DNA of 64,000 nt from Gloeomargaritales cyanobacterium VI4D9. GTDB lineage: Bacteria; Cyanobacteriota; Cyanobacteriia; Gloeomargaritales; Gloeomargaritaceae. Positions 30,746 to 39,736 of the stretch are shown piece after piece. The notes beneath the pieces were generated by a model, which was given only the letters and a program-made list of their open reading frames with translations, searched no databases and had not been told where the DNA came from. The stretch covers positions 1,029,157 through 1,093,156 of the forward strand of contig OV696605.1 in the NCBI GenBank assembly GCA_927797885.1, read 5' to 3'. Position 1 is the first letter of the stretch. Every line of letters starts with the position of its first letter. A program made the position numbers and the translations under genes.

Positions 30746-31259
30746 GACTGTCCTGGGTGAGGAAATGATCCAGGTGCGCCGCCCGTTCCTCGGTTTTGAG
30801 CAGGATTTGTTCATACAAATAGCGGGTTGCCCGGTCCCCCAAACTCTCCGCTTGCGCCGCCTGTTGCCGCAACACCGTCAGAATCGCCTGCTCCGCCTGC
30901 AAATCATGCTTGAGCATCTGCCGACAGGTGAATACCCCATCCGGTTCCGGGGTAAAGGCACACAGCGCCGCCAACTGGGTAAAACTCGCCGCCGGAATCC
31001 CCCCCAAATTATTCAACCGTTCCCCCAAATCATGGGTGTGCCCCGCCACCGCCTCATAACTGTCCTGGAAATACTGATGGAGCATATAAAACTCCGAACC
31101 TTCCACGACAAAATGATGCTTTTGGTACTGTAAATAGAGTCCCTGGAAACTGGCCAGCAGGCGGTTCATCCCCTCGCAAATCGGGCTGGTGACCTGCAAG
31201 TCCAAACCGATGGCATTGGGTGCCATCTCCCCAAAGGAACGCACTAACGTCGCTGTCAT
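30726..31259 (-). CDS. dpsA: Dps-family ferritin-like protein (DpsA)
   Basis: 177 residues from the ATG at 31259. It matches cyanobacterial DpsA over its length: [39 protein letters not shown] and [20 protein letters not shown]. Dps proteins store iron and protect DNA from peroxide. A longer in-frame opening extends to 31523, but nothing like Dps lies in the extension. Confidence 0.92.
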   Translation of the reverse strand: MTATLVRSFGEMAPNAIGLDLQVTSPICEGMNRLLASFQGLYLQYQKHHFVVEGSEFYMLHQYFQDSYEAVAGHTHDLGERLNNLGGIPAASFTQLAALCAFTPEPDGVFTCRQMLKHDLQAEQAILTVLRQQAAQAESLGDRATRYLYEQILLKTEERAAHLDHFLTQDSLTVGWN

Positions 31260-31639
31260 GGAAATACCTCGCTCAGATGGATGACTAAAACAACAATCCC
31301 ATTTCCTAATATAGGGCAGACTCTGGTGATTGTCAACAAATTTCTGTAAATGAAAGCAAGTCCTAGAGAAGCCTAAACCCAGGCTAGATGAATATAAAAA
31401 GCAACTAAATCGCTTGTTGGCAGGTATATTTAGGGGAAAAACGGGGTTAATTTTAATCGGCTTCCTATTAAAAAATGGCAACAAATTCCTGGTAGAAACG
31501 GACAAATTGATAATGGCTCTCAATAGCTGCGCCCCTAGCCTCTTGCTAATCGGATTTAATACCTATGGTATGTCCAGAGCTTTTCGCAATAAGTTATCTT
31601 TTTGACCGATTGGCTACAGCTTGCCCGGCAAAAGTATCC

Positions 31640-31750
31640 TGGGTGAAAATGGAATAGGGGTCGCAGGGGCACCGCCCCCGTCTTGGGTTCTGGAAAATTC
31701 TTGTATGCCTACGGCACGCAAGCTAATGCAAATCAAGTAGGATTGCTATA
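31640..31750. repeat. R2 palindromic repeat, copy 4
   Basis: Core GGGGTCGCAGGGGCACCG and intact right end AGTAGGATTGCTATA; the left end is eroded. It contains the same TGCCTACGGCACGC sub-segment as copy 1. The rest of the gap between dpsA and the VIT-VWA gene (31260-31811) shows no gene. Confidence 0.7.
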
Positions 31751-31811
31751 GTCCTTTTGTAAACCATGAATGGGTTGCAGGGCAGTTGATGACCCCGCAA
31801 CCCTAGCCAAG

Positions 31812-34163
31812 TTACACCCCCAATTGCTGGGCGAACCAAGTCTGCCAACGCTCAACTACATCTACAGGTTTAGGGTCGGTTAAGGGTGGCGTTGTGCTGA
31901 GATGGCGTAGCCATTGTTCCGCTTTTTGTGCTACGCCTTGCCACAGCACTTCTGAATCAGCAAAGCAGTCTTTTAGAAAACGAAGCACGAAAAGGGTTGC
32001 AATAATCCGTTCGGCTTCTTCAGGGGTCGTATTTAACAGGGTAGCTATTTGCTTGAGTTGATTGGCATCCCCATGCACTATATTCACAACCTGACTCTCC
32101 AGTGCCCAGCAACCCTCATAGGTCTGACGGATAACCAGTTCATACACTAATCGGAAATTTTCTTGTTCCCAGGTAAGACGCGCCTCATCAAGGGCTTCTT
32201 CATTGAAAAGTCTGTATTGGCATAGTTCAATCTCGATAGTGTTTTCTTCACTGGTTGGGGGAGGAGGCATTGGTGCCATAAAGGCACGTCTTGCAACTGT
32301 GCTTCTCGATCCCGAAGGCATCATTGAGGAGGCGATCTGGGAGCCAACACCTGTCCCGCCCCATCCCCGGGTGAGCGCAATGGGCACCCTACGGAGTTTA
32401 ATTTCTGCGGTTTTATCCCCATCGGGTCGCTGTTCAATCGCCACAAAACTCGTCGCCGAAGACAGCAACTGATACCGACAGCCCAGTTGCACCAGAGCTT
32501 CCTGCCGCTGTTGCGAGGCTTCCTTGCGCTCCCGCTGTCGGGAACCCGTCCCCTGACTGGGGAGTTCTTCCCAATCCCGAATGGCACTGCGGGCAAACAG
32601 CAACGGAACCACCGGGGTCTCATCCACGCACTCCGGGTCAAGGGGCAGTTCCCAAGTGTAGGTTTGCCCCGCCAGCACTGCCTGCAAGCGAACCACTGTA
32701 GTGCATAACTGACTGACCCGGGCGTAGGCTGTCCAACGCTGATTATGGAAAAGTGGTGGCCAAACCCTGGGGGTCACGACCTCCACCGACAGCCCACCCC
32801 AATCCACCTGCACCTGTTCGGCGTAGGGCACCCCCATCCGGTAAAACTGTTGCATCACCTTGAGTTCAATGCGCTCCCCTGGAAAGATAAATTCCGCCGC
32901 ACCATCTGTCGCCCGCGCCACCCCCCGAATCAAATGTTCACTTACTCCCCGACCAATGCCAAACGCAAAAATACGCACCCGCCCCCGATACCTTTGCGCT
33001 AACTGGATCACCTCTGGTTCATTACCGACTTGCCCATCCGTTAGCAGAACAACATTCGCCGCTAAATTGCCCACACGAGATAGGGCATCTTCTAAAGCGG
33101 CATAAATTTCTGTCCCCCCCAGGTTGGCATCCAAACGTTGCACGTGTTGGGTCGCTGTTGCTAAAGTTTCCGCTGTGTAGGGTTGACTGCGTTCAAACAG
33201 TTTTTCATAGGTCGAACCAAAGCCATAGATATTGAACTGATCCCCCGGTTGCAGAGATTTCAAACACAACAATAATGCGGTTTTGGCTTGCTGAATACTC
33301 TCGCCTTCCATTGAACCCGAACGGTCAATAATGAAAATAAATTCCTGGGGTTGCCGTTGCTGGGTTTCCAACTGCGGCCAAAAATTCAGCATCACCACAA
33401 ATCCATCAGAACCCATGTCTTTCCCCAAAAGAATGCGTGGTTCAGGGGATTTTTGTAGCGTGTAGTTCAAAACAAAATCCTGGTCAAGTTGGATGTTTTC
33501 ACCTACCAATTCCACACTTGCCCGACCGTCTTGGAGGGTAAAACGAATCGGATGAGAAGGCGACTCTAACCCCAGAATCGGACTACTGGTTGCCATATCC
33601 ACACGAATGGTCAAACCATAGGGCAACGTCCCCAATACCCTGGGCGGATTGATGTGCAATAATTCAGCGGCAGGAGCCGTTTCCAACTGCTGGGCAGGCA
33701 CATAACGGGGGGAAATGGTGGTAGGAATGACAAACCGTCCCCCGTCCGCTTGCATCTCCAATTCCTGCACATAGGAAATACGAATCACCACCGATTGCTG
33801 CGGCAGTAAATTCCCCACCGAAATTGTGAAGATATTCGGGCGATCCTGATCCACTAAATAGGCGCCATGCCCCTCCCGGATCGCCTCATCGTACTGGGCA
33901 AAAGCTGTTTCTTTTTCCTCCACCCGTCCGGTAATCACCCGTTCTCCTAACCGCACTTCAAACCCACAAATTGCCGCCGATTCTGGCAAGGGAAAGGAAT
34001 AAACCGCCTCAATCGGGTTATTTTCCTCATTTTGAAAATGTTGGGAAACCGTCACCTGGGCACCCATATCCCGAATCACTGCCTGAAAATCCACCCCCCG
34101 CAAAGGAATCGGCGTGCCTGTGGTAGCGTACAACCCCGCCGGTTGTGTAGCTGTGAAAATCAT
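31812..34163 (-). CDS. VIT and von Willebrand factor A domain protein
   Basis: 783 residues. An N-terminal VIT domain (about 5-140; VSQHFQNEENNPIEAVYSFPLP) is followed by a VWA domain (about 270-450) with an intact MIDAS DRSGSME and later TDGQVG. The remainder resembles inter-alpha-trypsin-inhibitor-like bacterial proteins. There is no signal peptide, so it is probably cytoplasmic and acts through metal-dependent protein binding; partner unknown. Confidence 0.88.
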   Translation of the reverse strand: MIFTATQPAGLYATTGTPIPLRGVDFQAVIRDMGAQVTVSQHFQNEENNPIEAVYSFPLPESAAICGFEVRLGERVITGRVEEKETAFAQYDEAIREGHGAYLVDQDRPNIFTISVGNLLPQQSVVIRISYVQELEMQADGGRFVIPTTISPRYVPAQQLETAPAAELLHINPPRVLGTLPYGLTIRVDMATSSPILGLESPSHPIRFTLQDGRASVELVGENIQLDQDFVLNYTLQKSPEPRILLGKDMGSDGFVVMLNFWPQLETQQRQPQEFIFIIDRSGSMEGESIQQAKTALLLCLKSLQPGDQFNIYGFGSTYEKLFERSQPYTAETLATATQHVQRLDANLGGTEIYAALEDALSRVGNLAANVVLLTDGQVGNEPEVIQLAQRYRGRVRIFAFGIGRGVSEHLIRGVARATDGAAEFIFPGERIELKVMQQFYRMGVPYAEQVQVDWGGLSVEVVTPRVWPPLFHNQRWTAYARVSQLCTTVVRLQAVLAGQTYTWELPLDPECVDETPVVPLLFARSAIRDWEELPSQGTGSRQRERKEASQQRQEALVQLGCRYQLLSSATSFVAIEQRPDGDKTAEIKLRRVPIALTRGWGGTGVGSQIASSMMPSGSRSTVARRAFMAPMPPPPTSEENTIEIELCQYRLFNEEALDEARLTWEQENFRLVYELVIRQTYEGCWALESQVVNIVHGDANQLKQIATLLNTTPEEAERIIATLFVLRFLKDCFADSEVLWQGVAQKAEQWLRHLSTTPPLTDPKPVDVVERWQTWFAQQLGV

Positions 34164-34281
34164 CGAGTTATAACTCCTTAAAAATGGACATGGGATCAGG
34201 ATAAGCCCTAATTAGAAGGAGTTTCTTCCAAGGATACCTGTAAAGGGCATCTCTTTGTAAGGGCATAACCGCCATCTTTAA

Positions 34282-34508
34282 CATAGCAATCCTACTTAAT
34301 TTAGGGCACCTCTATTAATTCATGGCTATTGAGAATGACCCCTGCATTATTGATAATTGCCAACGAGAGAATGGGGCTTCCAGACTCTCTGTGTCAGTAC
34401 AAAAAACAATAAATAGAGGTTCCCTTTAGAAACAAAAATTTTTCAGAACCAAGTACGGGGGCGGTGCCCCTGCGACCCCCTGTTCCATTCTCATTTAGGA
34501 TTGCTATA
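34282..34508. repeat. R2 palindromic repeat, copy 5, with an R3 element inside
   Basis: Ends ATAGCAATCCTACTTAAT and CATTTAGGATTGCTATA with the core CCCCTGCGACCCC. It is interrupted at 34304-34424 by an R3 element flanked by a TTTA duplication (34300-34303 and 34425-34428). Confidence 0.78.
34304..34424. mobile_element. R3 element, copy within R2
   Basis: Begins GGGCACCTCTATT and ends AATAGAGGTTCCC, so the ends are inverted repeats. The core ATGACCCCTGCATTATTGAT matches, in reverse, the R3 copy at 43460-43609. Flanked by a 4-bp TTTA duplication. Confidence 0.75.
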
Positions 34509-34915
34509 TAGGCGTTTCAGCGAGATAACCTGCCAGTGGCGATAGTCAATAGAGGTGCCGTAAAAATATACAGCTATAGCAATCGCACTTGAGTCGTGAG
34601 TACAATGTTTACACTTAGTAAATCAAGGGTTGCAGGGTATTGCCCCGTCCTTAATTCCCCTCAATGAGCCTGTGCGAATCGAGGGGCACTGCCATAGACC
34701 GCATGGCTCCTGCGCTGGCAATCGAGAGACAGGTTCTAGCCAGGGATACGCTGAGTTGAAAATAATCTATAGTAAATTCAGCGTGTTTGTTTTCTGGCAT
34801 GACCAGGTATGTAAAACCGAGAGAAGCGGCCGGTTATTTCGGCGTGTGCCTGCACACGTTGAGGCGATGGGAACAGAAAGGTTGGATCAAGGCAATCAGA
34901 ACACCATCGGGCAGG

Positions 34916-35637
34916 GGACAACTCTAGTCCTAGTTTTGCTGAACTTTGCTGAACTTTCGCTGAAAGTTTACGCCATTCGCTAGAATGAAGTAAAGCTAGT
35001 TTGTACTCTGATGTTGCTAGGATTCAAGACCGAGTTGATTTTGAATAACCGCAAGAAAGCCGTTAGACAGGTGTCTAAACTCCACAAAAGAATTGCAGAT
35101 ATCAGGAAAGATAATCTGCACAAGATTACCACCTACCTTGCCAAAAACTTTAGGGTGGTAGTGGTGGAAGACCTGAACGTTTCAGGTATGCTCAAAAACC
35201 ATAAGTTGGCGGGTAGTATCGCTGACTGCGGTTTTTATGAGTTTAAGCGACAGCTAGAGTACAAATGTATACTCTATGCCTGTCAGTTGGTGGTAGCGGA
35301 TAGATTTTATCCTTCAAGCCAACTGTGTTCTCGGTGCAATCATCAACAGAAAATGCCGCTTAGCCAAAGAACTTTTGCTTGTACAAATTGCGGTTTAGAA
35401 ATAGACCGGGATTTGAACTCAAGCCTCAACTTGGTGAAGTGGTATTTTGAGGTCTATTTGGGAAATAAAACTACCCCAAGCTCTGGGGAAAGTCACGCCT
35501 GCGGAGATTCCTCTGCCGGGGCGATAGCTTCGGCTATCGCTAGGTATGAATCGCTGAAGCAGGAAGAAAGCAACAAAACTGAAGACGCTGAACTTTGTTC
35601 AGGTGTGTTCAGTTTTGTATAGGTCTTTTGGAGCGGC
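34916..35637 (+). mobile_element. TnpB-only IS200/IS605-type mini-element
   Basis: Insertion inside IS607 tnpA. Near the left end AACTTTCGCTGAAAGTT folds into a hairpin; near the right end CTGAACTTTGTTCAG does so. These subterminal hairpins and the absence of a target duplication fit IS200/IS605 biology. It carries only the 3' part of tnpB and no tnpA, so it could only have moved in trans. Confidence 0.65.
35011..35622 (+). pseudogene. TnpB C-terminal fragment (RuvC and zinc ribbon)
   Basis: 203 residues matching the C-terminal half of TnpB: RuvC motif VVVEDLNVSGM, the zinc ribbon CSRCNHQQ...CTNCG, and the RuvC-III Asp in DRDLNSSLNL. The N-terminal half, which binds RNA and carries the first RuvC Asp, is missing, so RNA-guided cleavage by this product alone is unlikely. 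The sequence after the stop could still encode the right-end guide RNA. Confidence 0.82.
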
Positions 35638-36049
35638 AAGACGCTATGACGTTGACAGTTACACCAAAGCACCAAAAAGAACCAAGAAGGTCATCTTGTA
35701 TGCCAGGGTCAGTAGCCGAGCGCAGAAACCAGACTTGGAGCGACAAATTGCGCGGTTGGTTGGACTGTATCCGGGAGCTGAGGTGGTCGGAGAGATTGGC
35801 GGCGGTCTCCACTTCAAGAGACCAAAGTTCCTTGCCTTATTGGGGTGAGTGCGTGCGGGAGATGTCGGAACAATTGTGGTCGCTCATCGGGATAGACTCT
35901 GTCGGTTCGGATTTGAGTTCGTTGAGTGGTACTGCCATCAATACGGTTGCGAAGTCGTGGTTCTCGATGATCCGCACCTTTCTCCCCAACAGGAATTGGT
36001 TGAGGACATCCTCACCATCCTGCACTGCTTCAGTAGTCGGCTCTACGGA

Positions 36050-36227
36050 CTTAGAAAATACCGGACTGCAATCGAGAAAGATACGGATTTATCCAGAACC
36101 GGCGTTGGCTAAGGTTTGGAAACATTGGCAGGCGGCGTGCCGATTCTGCTACAACCAAGCCATTGCCTACCAGCGCCAGCACGGTCGTCCCCAGCCTAAA
36201 TACAAGCTTAGGGACTTGTTATGTTGA
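36050..36227 (+). pseudogene. IS607 tnpB N-terminal fragment
   Basis: The frame reads SRKIRIYPEPALAKVWKHW, CRFCYNQAIAYQ and PQPKYKLRDLL, the usual start of cyanobacterial TnpB, then stops. The break lies at GTTATGT (36218-36224), the same heptamer that marks cassette junctions at 38582 and 39730. Confidence 0.65.
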
Positions 36228-36255
36228 CAGAGAAAAAGCAAGTAGGATAAAAACA

Positions 36256-36921
36256 ATGCCTCCTCTTACGACAACTTTTGAAATTCCCACAAGGATTATT
36301 AGCGGTTTAGCTGATGGCAATCTTGTAAGGAATGGTGGAGTGATTCAAGATCGAACTGGTCGTGTCTTTATGTGGCTTCGGGAACTGAGCAGTGCAAGTT
36401 CTATCCCTATGTCTACTCCCAACCTATTATCTGGTGTTGACCCAGTTACAGGAATCTTAAATCTTGCTATGCAAGGGGTCAATGCGGGGATTTCGTTGAG
36501 AGGTTTTGCTTCTGTTACACAACAACTTGACCAAATTCAAGGTATGCTTAATATAACAACGGCATCTAGTATGCTCAATCTAGGTGTCTCAGTAATGGGC
36601 TTTGCTGTGATCTTAAAAAAAGTAAAAGAGTTAGAAGGGAGACTAGAAAAAGTTCAGGAAATTCTGGAAAAAATAGATCAGAAAATAGACCTAAGTTTTT
36701 ATGCAAACTTTAAAGCCGCTTTAGACTTAGCAATGAATGCTTTCACAATGAGTAAAGGTGAAAACCGAAACACTAGTGCCCTAAATGCGATAAATAGATT
36801 TTTAGAAGCAGAGCACATATACACTAATTTAGTCGATAAAGAGCTATCTGCAAGAAGCCAAGTGAGTAATGAGTATTTGCTAACTTTATGTCTTGCCTCA
36901 GAAGTGTTGAAAGGTAGGTAA
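36256..36921 (+). pseudogene. Unknown coiled-coil protein, 3' end cut by IS4 copy B
   Basis: 221 residues from ATG 36256, preceded by AGGAT at a suitable distance. The N-terminal region (FEIPTRIISGLADGNLVRNGG) and a helical coiled coil (about 145-175, LEGRLEKVQEILEKI) are visible. I recognise no enzyme domain. The natural reading ends at about LCLASE; the final residues and the stop come from the insertion sequence. The GTTATGT at 36218 just upstream suggests it entered as an integron cassette. Confidence 0.65.
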
Positions 36922-36985
36922 AGGCAGAAAAAGAGGGGTCAAAATATGGTATTCTAATTCATATAAACCAAAACATGAAACAACT

Positions 36986-38162
36986 ATGAAATTCAATTCT
37001 TTTCCCGGGATTGTCAAATTTTTACTCAAAGACCTGCCAACTAATGATTATCCAGTTCTAAATTCTCGCTTATTTTGTTCAATCTGGTTTGCTGGCATTT
37101 TAGACAAAGGAATCAACAGTTTACGGGACTTATTTTACCAATTAAATCATGCGGGCATTAAGGTTGACTTATCCACGTTTTCTAAGGCGAACAAGACAAG
37201 AGACCCACAAATTTTTATGCATCTTTATCATAAATTATTGCATTATATTGAGGAAGCTCATCCTGAAAAGAGGTTGGTTTTATGTCCTTTTGATGCTACC
37301 GTAATACCGCTGATGAGTAAGTTATTTTGGCTCCAAGGCTATCGCCAAGTAAAGTTAATAACCACTTTGAATCAAGATACGAAATCTACTGGTCATTTAA
37401 TTGTTAGTCCTGGACAGGCACATGAGATTAATTTTGGTGAAGATATTGTGAAAATGCTACCGGAAAATGGAGTCGCAGTCGGGGATAGAGGGTTTTGCAG
37501 TCACAAAGTATTTGAACAATTTATCGAAAATGATGCCCTTTTTATTATCCGTATTAAGTCGAATTGGAAATGGGATGAAAACTATCATATCACCACAGAA
37601 CGAGGTAAGGCGAGAGTCAGTAGTGTTGAACCCTGCAACAAAAGTTCATAAATTCGAGCCAGGCAAAACACTTAATGAGAAAATTTTTTGTTATAAATGA
37701 GAATCTAGCCCCTAAATGACAATGTTTTGTATCATCAGGTTAGATGCACATTTTGGCACAAACCCTCAAAATCTTAAGATTCAACACTTCTGGGCGAGAG
37801 TAGTTTGTTTTGGCAATGTTCAACAGAAAGTAGACTATTATTTAGCTACCAATATTCCTGAGGATGTAATGAGTAATGAAGAGATAGGGGAAGCCTATAG
37901 ACAACGCTGGGCGATAGAGGTACTATGGAAATTTCTAAAGATGAACTTAAAGCTCGATAAAATGATGAGTAAAAATTTGAATGGAATTACCATTCAAATT
38001 TATGTAATTTTAATAGTTTACTTGATATTGCAACTGTTAAAAGTTCCACGGATGTACGGAAGTAAATTGGCAGATAAGTTCCGATATATACAAATCTTAA
38101 TACGGCAGGAGTGGAATTTTGTCCATTGGCTCAATCGGGTCGTCCCACGCCTAAATATGTAA
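36986..38162 (+). pseudogene. IS4-family transposase interrupted by R1 MITE
   Basis: Same protein as that encoded at 14587-15579. The frame is broken after TTERGKARV by the MITE at 37618 and resumes at 37793 to the normal C-terminus. Confidence 0.93.
37618..37792. mobile_element. R1 MITE, copy 3 (175 bp)
   Basis: Ends CAGTAGTGTTGAA and TTCAACACTTCTG with the perfect 9-bp duplication GGCGAGAGT (37609-37617 and 37793-37801) in the transposase gene. Confidence 0.93.
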
Positions 38163-38190
38163 AGTTTTATTGCAGGATTCAACACTTGTG

Positions 38191-38487
38191 GTGTCCGGTC
38201 ATGCTGTGACCAACATCTTTTACATTTTGCGCCGCCAGGTTGGTGGTGAAGCAGCACGCGAGCTTTTATCAAGGTTATTACATCATCTCCAGGTCGCCAA
38301 TGTGACTGATGAGGTTATTAGGGCTGCGCTGCAAAGTCCTATGGCAGATTTTGAAGATGCTGTGACTAGCGAAGCAGCGAATGCCGCAGGTGTAGAAGTG
38401 ATTGTGACTCGAAATACACCTGATTTTTTGGCTTCTGTAATCCCTGCACTGTTACCAGAAGAGTTTTTGGCGATGCCCTTAGAGTAA
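38191..38487 (+). pseudogene. PIN-domain toxin (VapC-like), 5' end lost
   Basis: Reads VSGHAVTNIFYILRRQVGG, then the conserved acidic segment DFEDAVTSEAA, then VIVTRNTPDF, as in PIN-domain ribonucleases. The first about 40-45 residues, including the first catalytic Asp, are replaced by the IS4 end. An attC site follows 15 bases after the stop, so this was a toxin gene cassette. Confidence 0.8.
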
Positions 38488-38501
38488 GAGTTGTAGACGC
38501 T

Positions 38502-38588
38502 GCATAACAATCACGCTGCACCGGAACGTTCAATATACTTGGTTGAGTTGCAAAAGTTATCTGCGTCCGGTGAGCGTGAACGTTATGT
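38502..38588 (+). other. attC site 1 (integron recombination site)
   Basis: 87 bp. The outer heptamers are GCATAAC (38502) and GTTATGT (38582). The arms CAATCACGCTGCACCGGA and TCCGGTGAGCGTGAACG pair with one unpaired base, the classic attC fold with an extrahelical base. Recombination would occur after G38582. It closes the PIN toxin cassette. Confidence 0.87.
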
Positions 38589-38761
38589 TGCCAGCGCCCA
38601 AGTCGTGCTTAGTCAAGGTTGTTGGTGAAGGGGCGCTGGAGTCGGTGGGTAGTGGAGGCGACCCGTACAAAAATTTACACAACATAACAAGTCGCTGCAC
38701 CTGACCTGATGCTACATTTTGATCAGTTCTCCAAGCCCCCGGTGGCGGGTGAGCTTAGCCG
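38583..38761 (+). mobile_element. 179-bp integron cassette without an ORF, copy 1
   Basis: Starts TTATGT and ends in attC 2, whose left heptamer ACATAAC is the exact complement of GTTATGT, as expected for one cassette. No reading frame is present. CCAGCGCC and GGCGCTGG, about 33 bases apart, can form a long stem. A near-identical copy follows the nuclease cassette. It may carry a structured RNA or a promoter. Confidence 0.75.
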
Positions 38762-38767
38762 TTGGGC
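38682..38767 (+). other. attC site 2
   Basis: 86 bp. Heptamers ACATAAC (38682) and GTTGGGC (38761). Arm AAGTCGCTGCACCTGACC faces GGTGGCGGGTGAGCTTAGCC. The right heptamer belongs to the next cassette, whose own attC starts with the complementary GCCCAAC. Confidence 0.85.
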
Positions 38768-38777
38768 AGATTGAACG

Positions 38778-39710
38778 ATGAGCAACGACAGAATCGAGGC
38801 TCTGCTTGAGCGGATTGCACTCGCGCTAGAGCGCCTGGCGGAGCAGGCGCATCAACGCGGGGTCATCGCCCGGGACTCTGAGGGTCGCCCTGATGCTGAA
38901 GATGGCGTCTTGGACGGATGGCGTCCAAGCCTCAGCCCTCCGAGTGCCTCAATCCTAGAACCTTTCCTCAGCTCCAAGGGAATCCGTATCAAGGTTCGAC
39001 CCGCCGATGACGCAGCCGACCAGGTTATTGATAGCCTGTCGCTGTATCTCGGCGAACGCTACGATGCTCTCTCTGGCCTTCTTGGCAAGATCAAGCGGGC
39101 TATGCAGAATGGAGCGCCGATTACCGAAAGCCTGAAGGGCCGCCCACAACAGGACGTCAGCTCTGCATGCCAGTTCTGCACACTGCTTCACGATGTAGCA
39201 TTCCTTGAGCAATACCAATACTTGCGGTCACCCACCTACTTGATCAGGGCAAAGACCACCACTCTACCGAAGGCTCAACGCTTCTTCGGCGGTCAATGGC
39301 TGGAGCGGTTCATTCTACAGAAAGTCAAAGCCGTATATGCACAAGTTGGCTCAGAGGTCACTGAAGAATTGGGATTCGAATATCTCATTAACCCACAGAT
39401 CACTCTACCCAACGGCGACGATTTTGAACTCGACATCTTGGCTGCGATAGGATCGTCTATCTACTGGATTGAAGCCAAGTCCGGTGACTACCAGCAGCAT
39501 GTAGCCAAGTATTCCAAGTTTGCGCGACTTCTTGGACTCGACTTTGACCATTCATTCATGGTGCTAACAGATGTGCCTGATGCTCGTTGTGACGCTCTCT
39601 CATCACTGTTTTCAATGACCGTTTGCACTCTGCGGACTTTCGAGGAGAAGTTGCTGACGGTCGCACGAAACGACACTGCCCAACAAAGCGCTGCAGCGGA
39701 CGGGCCTTAG
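38778..39710 (+). CDS. Cassette-encoded putative PD-(D/E)XK nuclease
   Basis: 310 residues. Residues 1-30 are a helical, possibly coiled-coil start. The C-terminal part carries LPNGDDFELDILAAIG and IYWIEAKSGDY, fitting the PD-(D/E)XK pattern (Asp in ELDIL, then EAK), as in restriction-type and Card1/Can2-like nucleases. The middle (about 90-190) has no known domain. It fills a cassette of about 969 bp bounded by attC 2 and attC 3; the last codons overlap attC 3. Base and codon use differ from the core genes. A role in phage or plasmid defence is possible but unproven. Confidence 0.78.
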   Translation: MSNDRIEALLERIALALERLAEQAHQRGVIARDSEGRPDAEDGVLDGWRPSLSPPSASILEPFLSSKGIRIKVRPADDAADQVIDSLSLYLGERYDALSGLLGKIKRAMQNGAPITESLKGRPQQDVSSACQFCTLLHDVAFLEQYQYLRSPTYLIRAKTTTLPKAQRFFGGQWLERFILQKVKAVYAQVGSEVTEELGFEYLINPQITLPNGDDFELDILAAIGSSIYWIEAKSGDYQQHVAKYSKFARLLGLDFDHSFMVLTDVPDARCDALSSLFSMTVCTLRTFEEKLLTVARNDTAQQSAAADGP

Positions 39711-39736
39711 CCCGCCGCTGAGCTTCGACGTTATGT
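39678..39736 (+). other. attC site 3
   Basis: 59 bp, a short classic 59-base-element. Heptamer GCCCAAC (39678) is the exact complement of the GTTGGGC that opens this cassette at 38761. Arms AAAGCGCTGCAGCGGACGGG and CCCGCCGCTGAGCTTCGAC pair. The right heptamer GTTATGT opens the next cassette. Confidence 0.9.

Larger units (their letters stand above)
34799..36112 (+). pseudogene. IS607 serine recombinase tnpA, interrupted and with a nonsense codon
   Basis: The MerR-like helix-turn-helix (residues 1-40) is separated from the catalytic domain by the inserted mini-element. In the catalytic half, VILYARVSSRAQKPDLERQ carries the nucleophile serine region. A TGA at 35846-35848 falls in frame between LALLG and VRAGDVGTIVVAHRDRL, where relatives have Arg. 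The gene is therefore doubly inactivated. Confidence 0.8.
34799..36227 (+). mobile_element. IS607-type element, degraded and interrupted
   Basis: Contains a serine-recombinase tnpA in two pieces and the start of a tnpB. tnpA begins at ATG 34799 (YVKPREAAGYFGV...LRRWEQKGW) and is interrupted at about 34915 by a TnpB mini-element. It resumes at about 35637 (RRYDVDSYTK, then VILYARVSS). The tnpB frame stops near 36227, where sequence beginning GTTATGT (36218) may be the edge of an integron cassette. Confidence 0.78.
36899..38190 (+). mobile_element. IS4-type insertion sequence, copy B, carrying an R1 MITE
   Basis: Ends CAGAAGTGTTGAA and TTCAACACTTGTG. The length is 1292 bp, or 1108 bp once the 175-bp MITE and its 9-bp duplication are removed, identical to copy A. 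Unlike copy A it has no flanking duplication (TATGTCTTGCCT versus GTGTCCGGTC), and the genes on both sides are truncated. This points to a deletion or recombination between two IS copies. Confidence 0.92.

Noticed and set aside
34630-34983. 117-residue frame before the TnpB fragment
   Set aside because: It overlaps the tnpA helix-turn-helix in the wrong frame and has no family features.
35595-36227. 210-residue frame across the IS607 recombinase
   Set aside because: It is out of frame with the recombinase; only its last about 55 residues correspond to a real product, the tnpB start.
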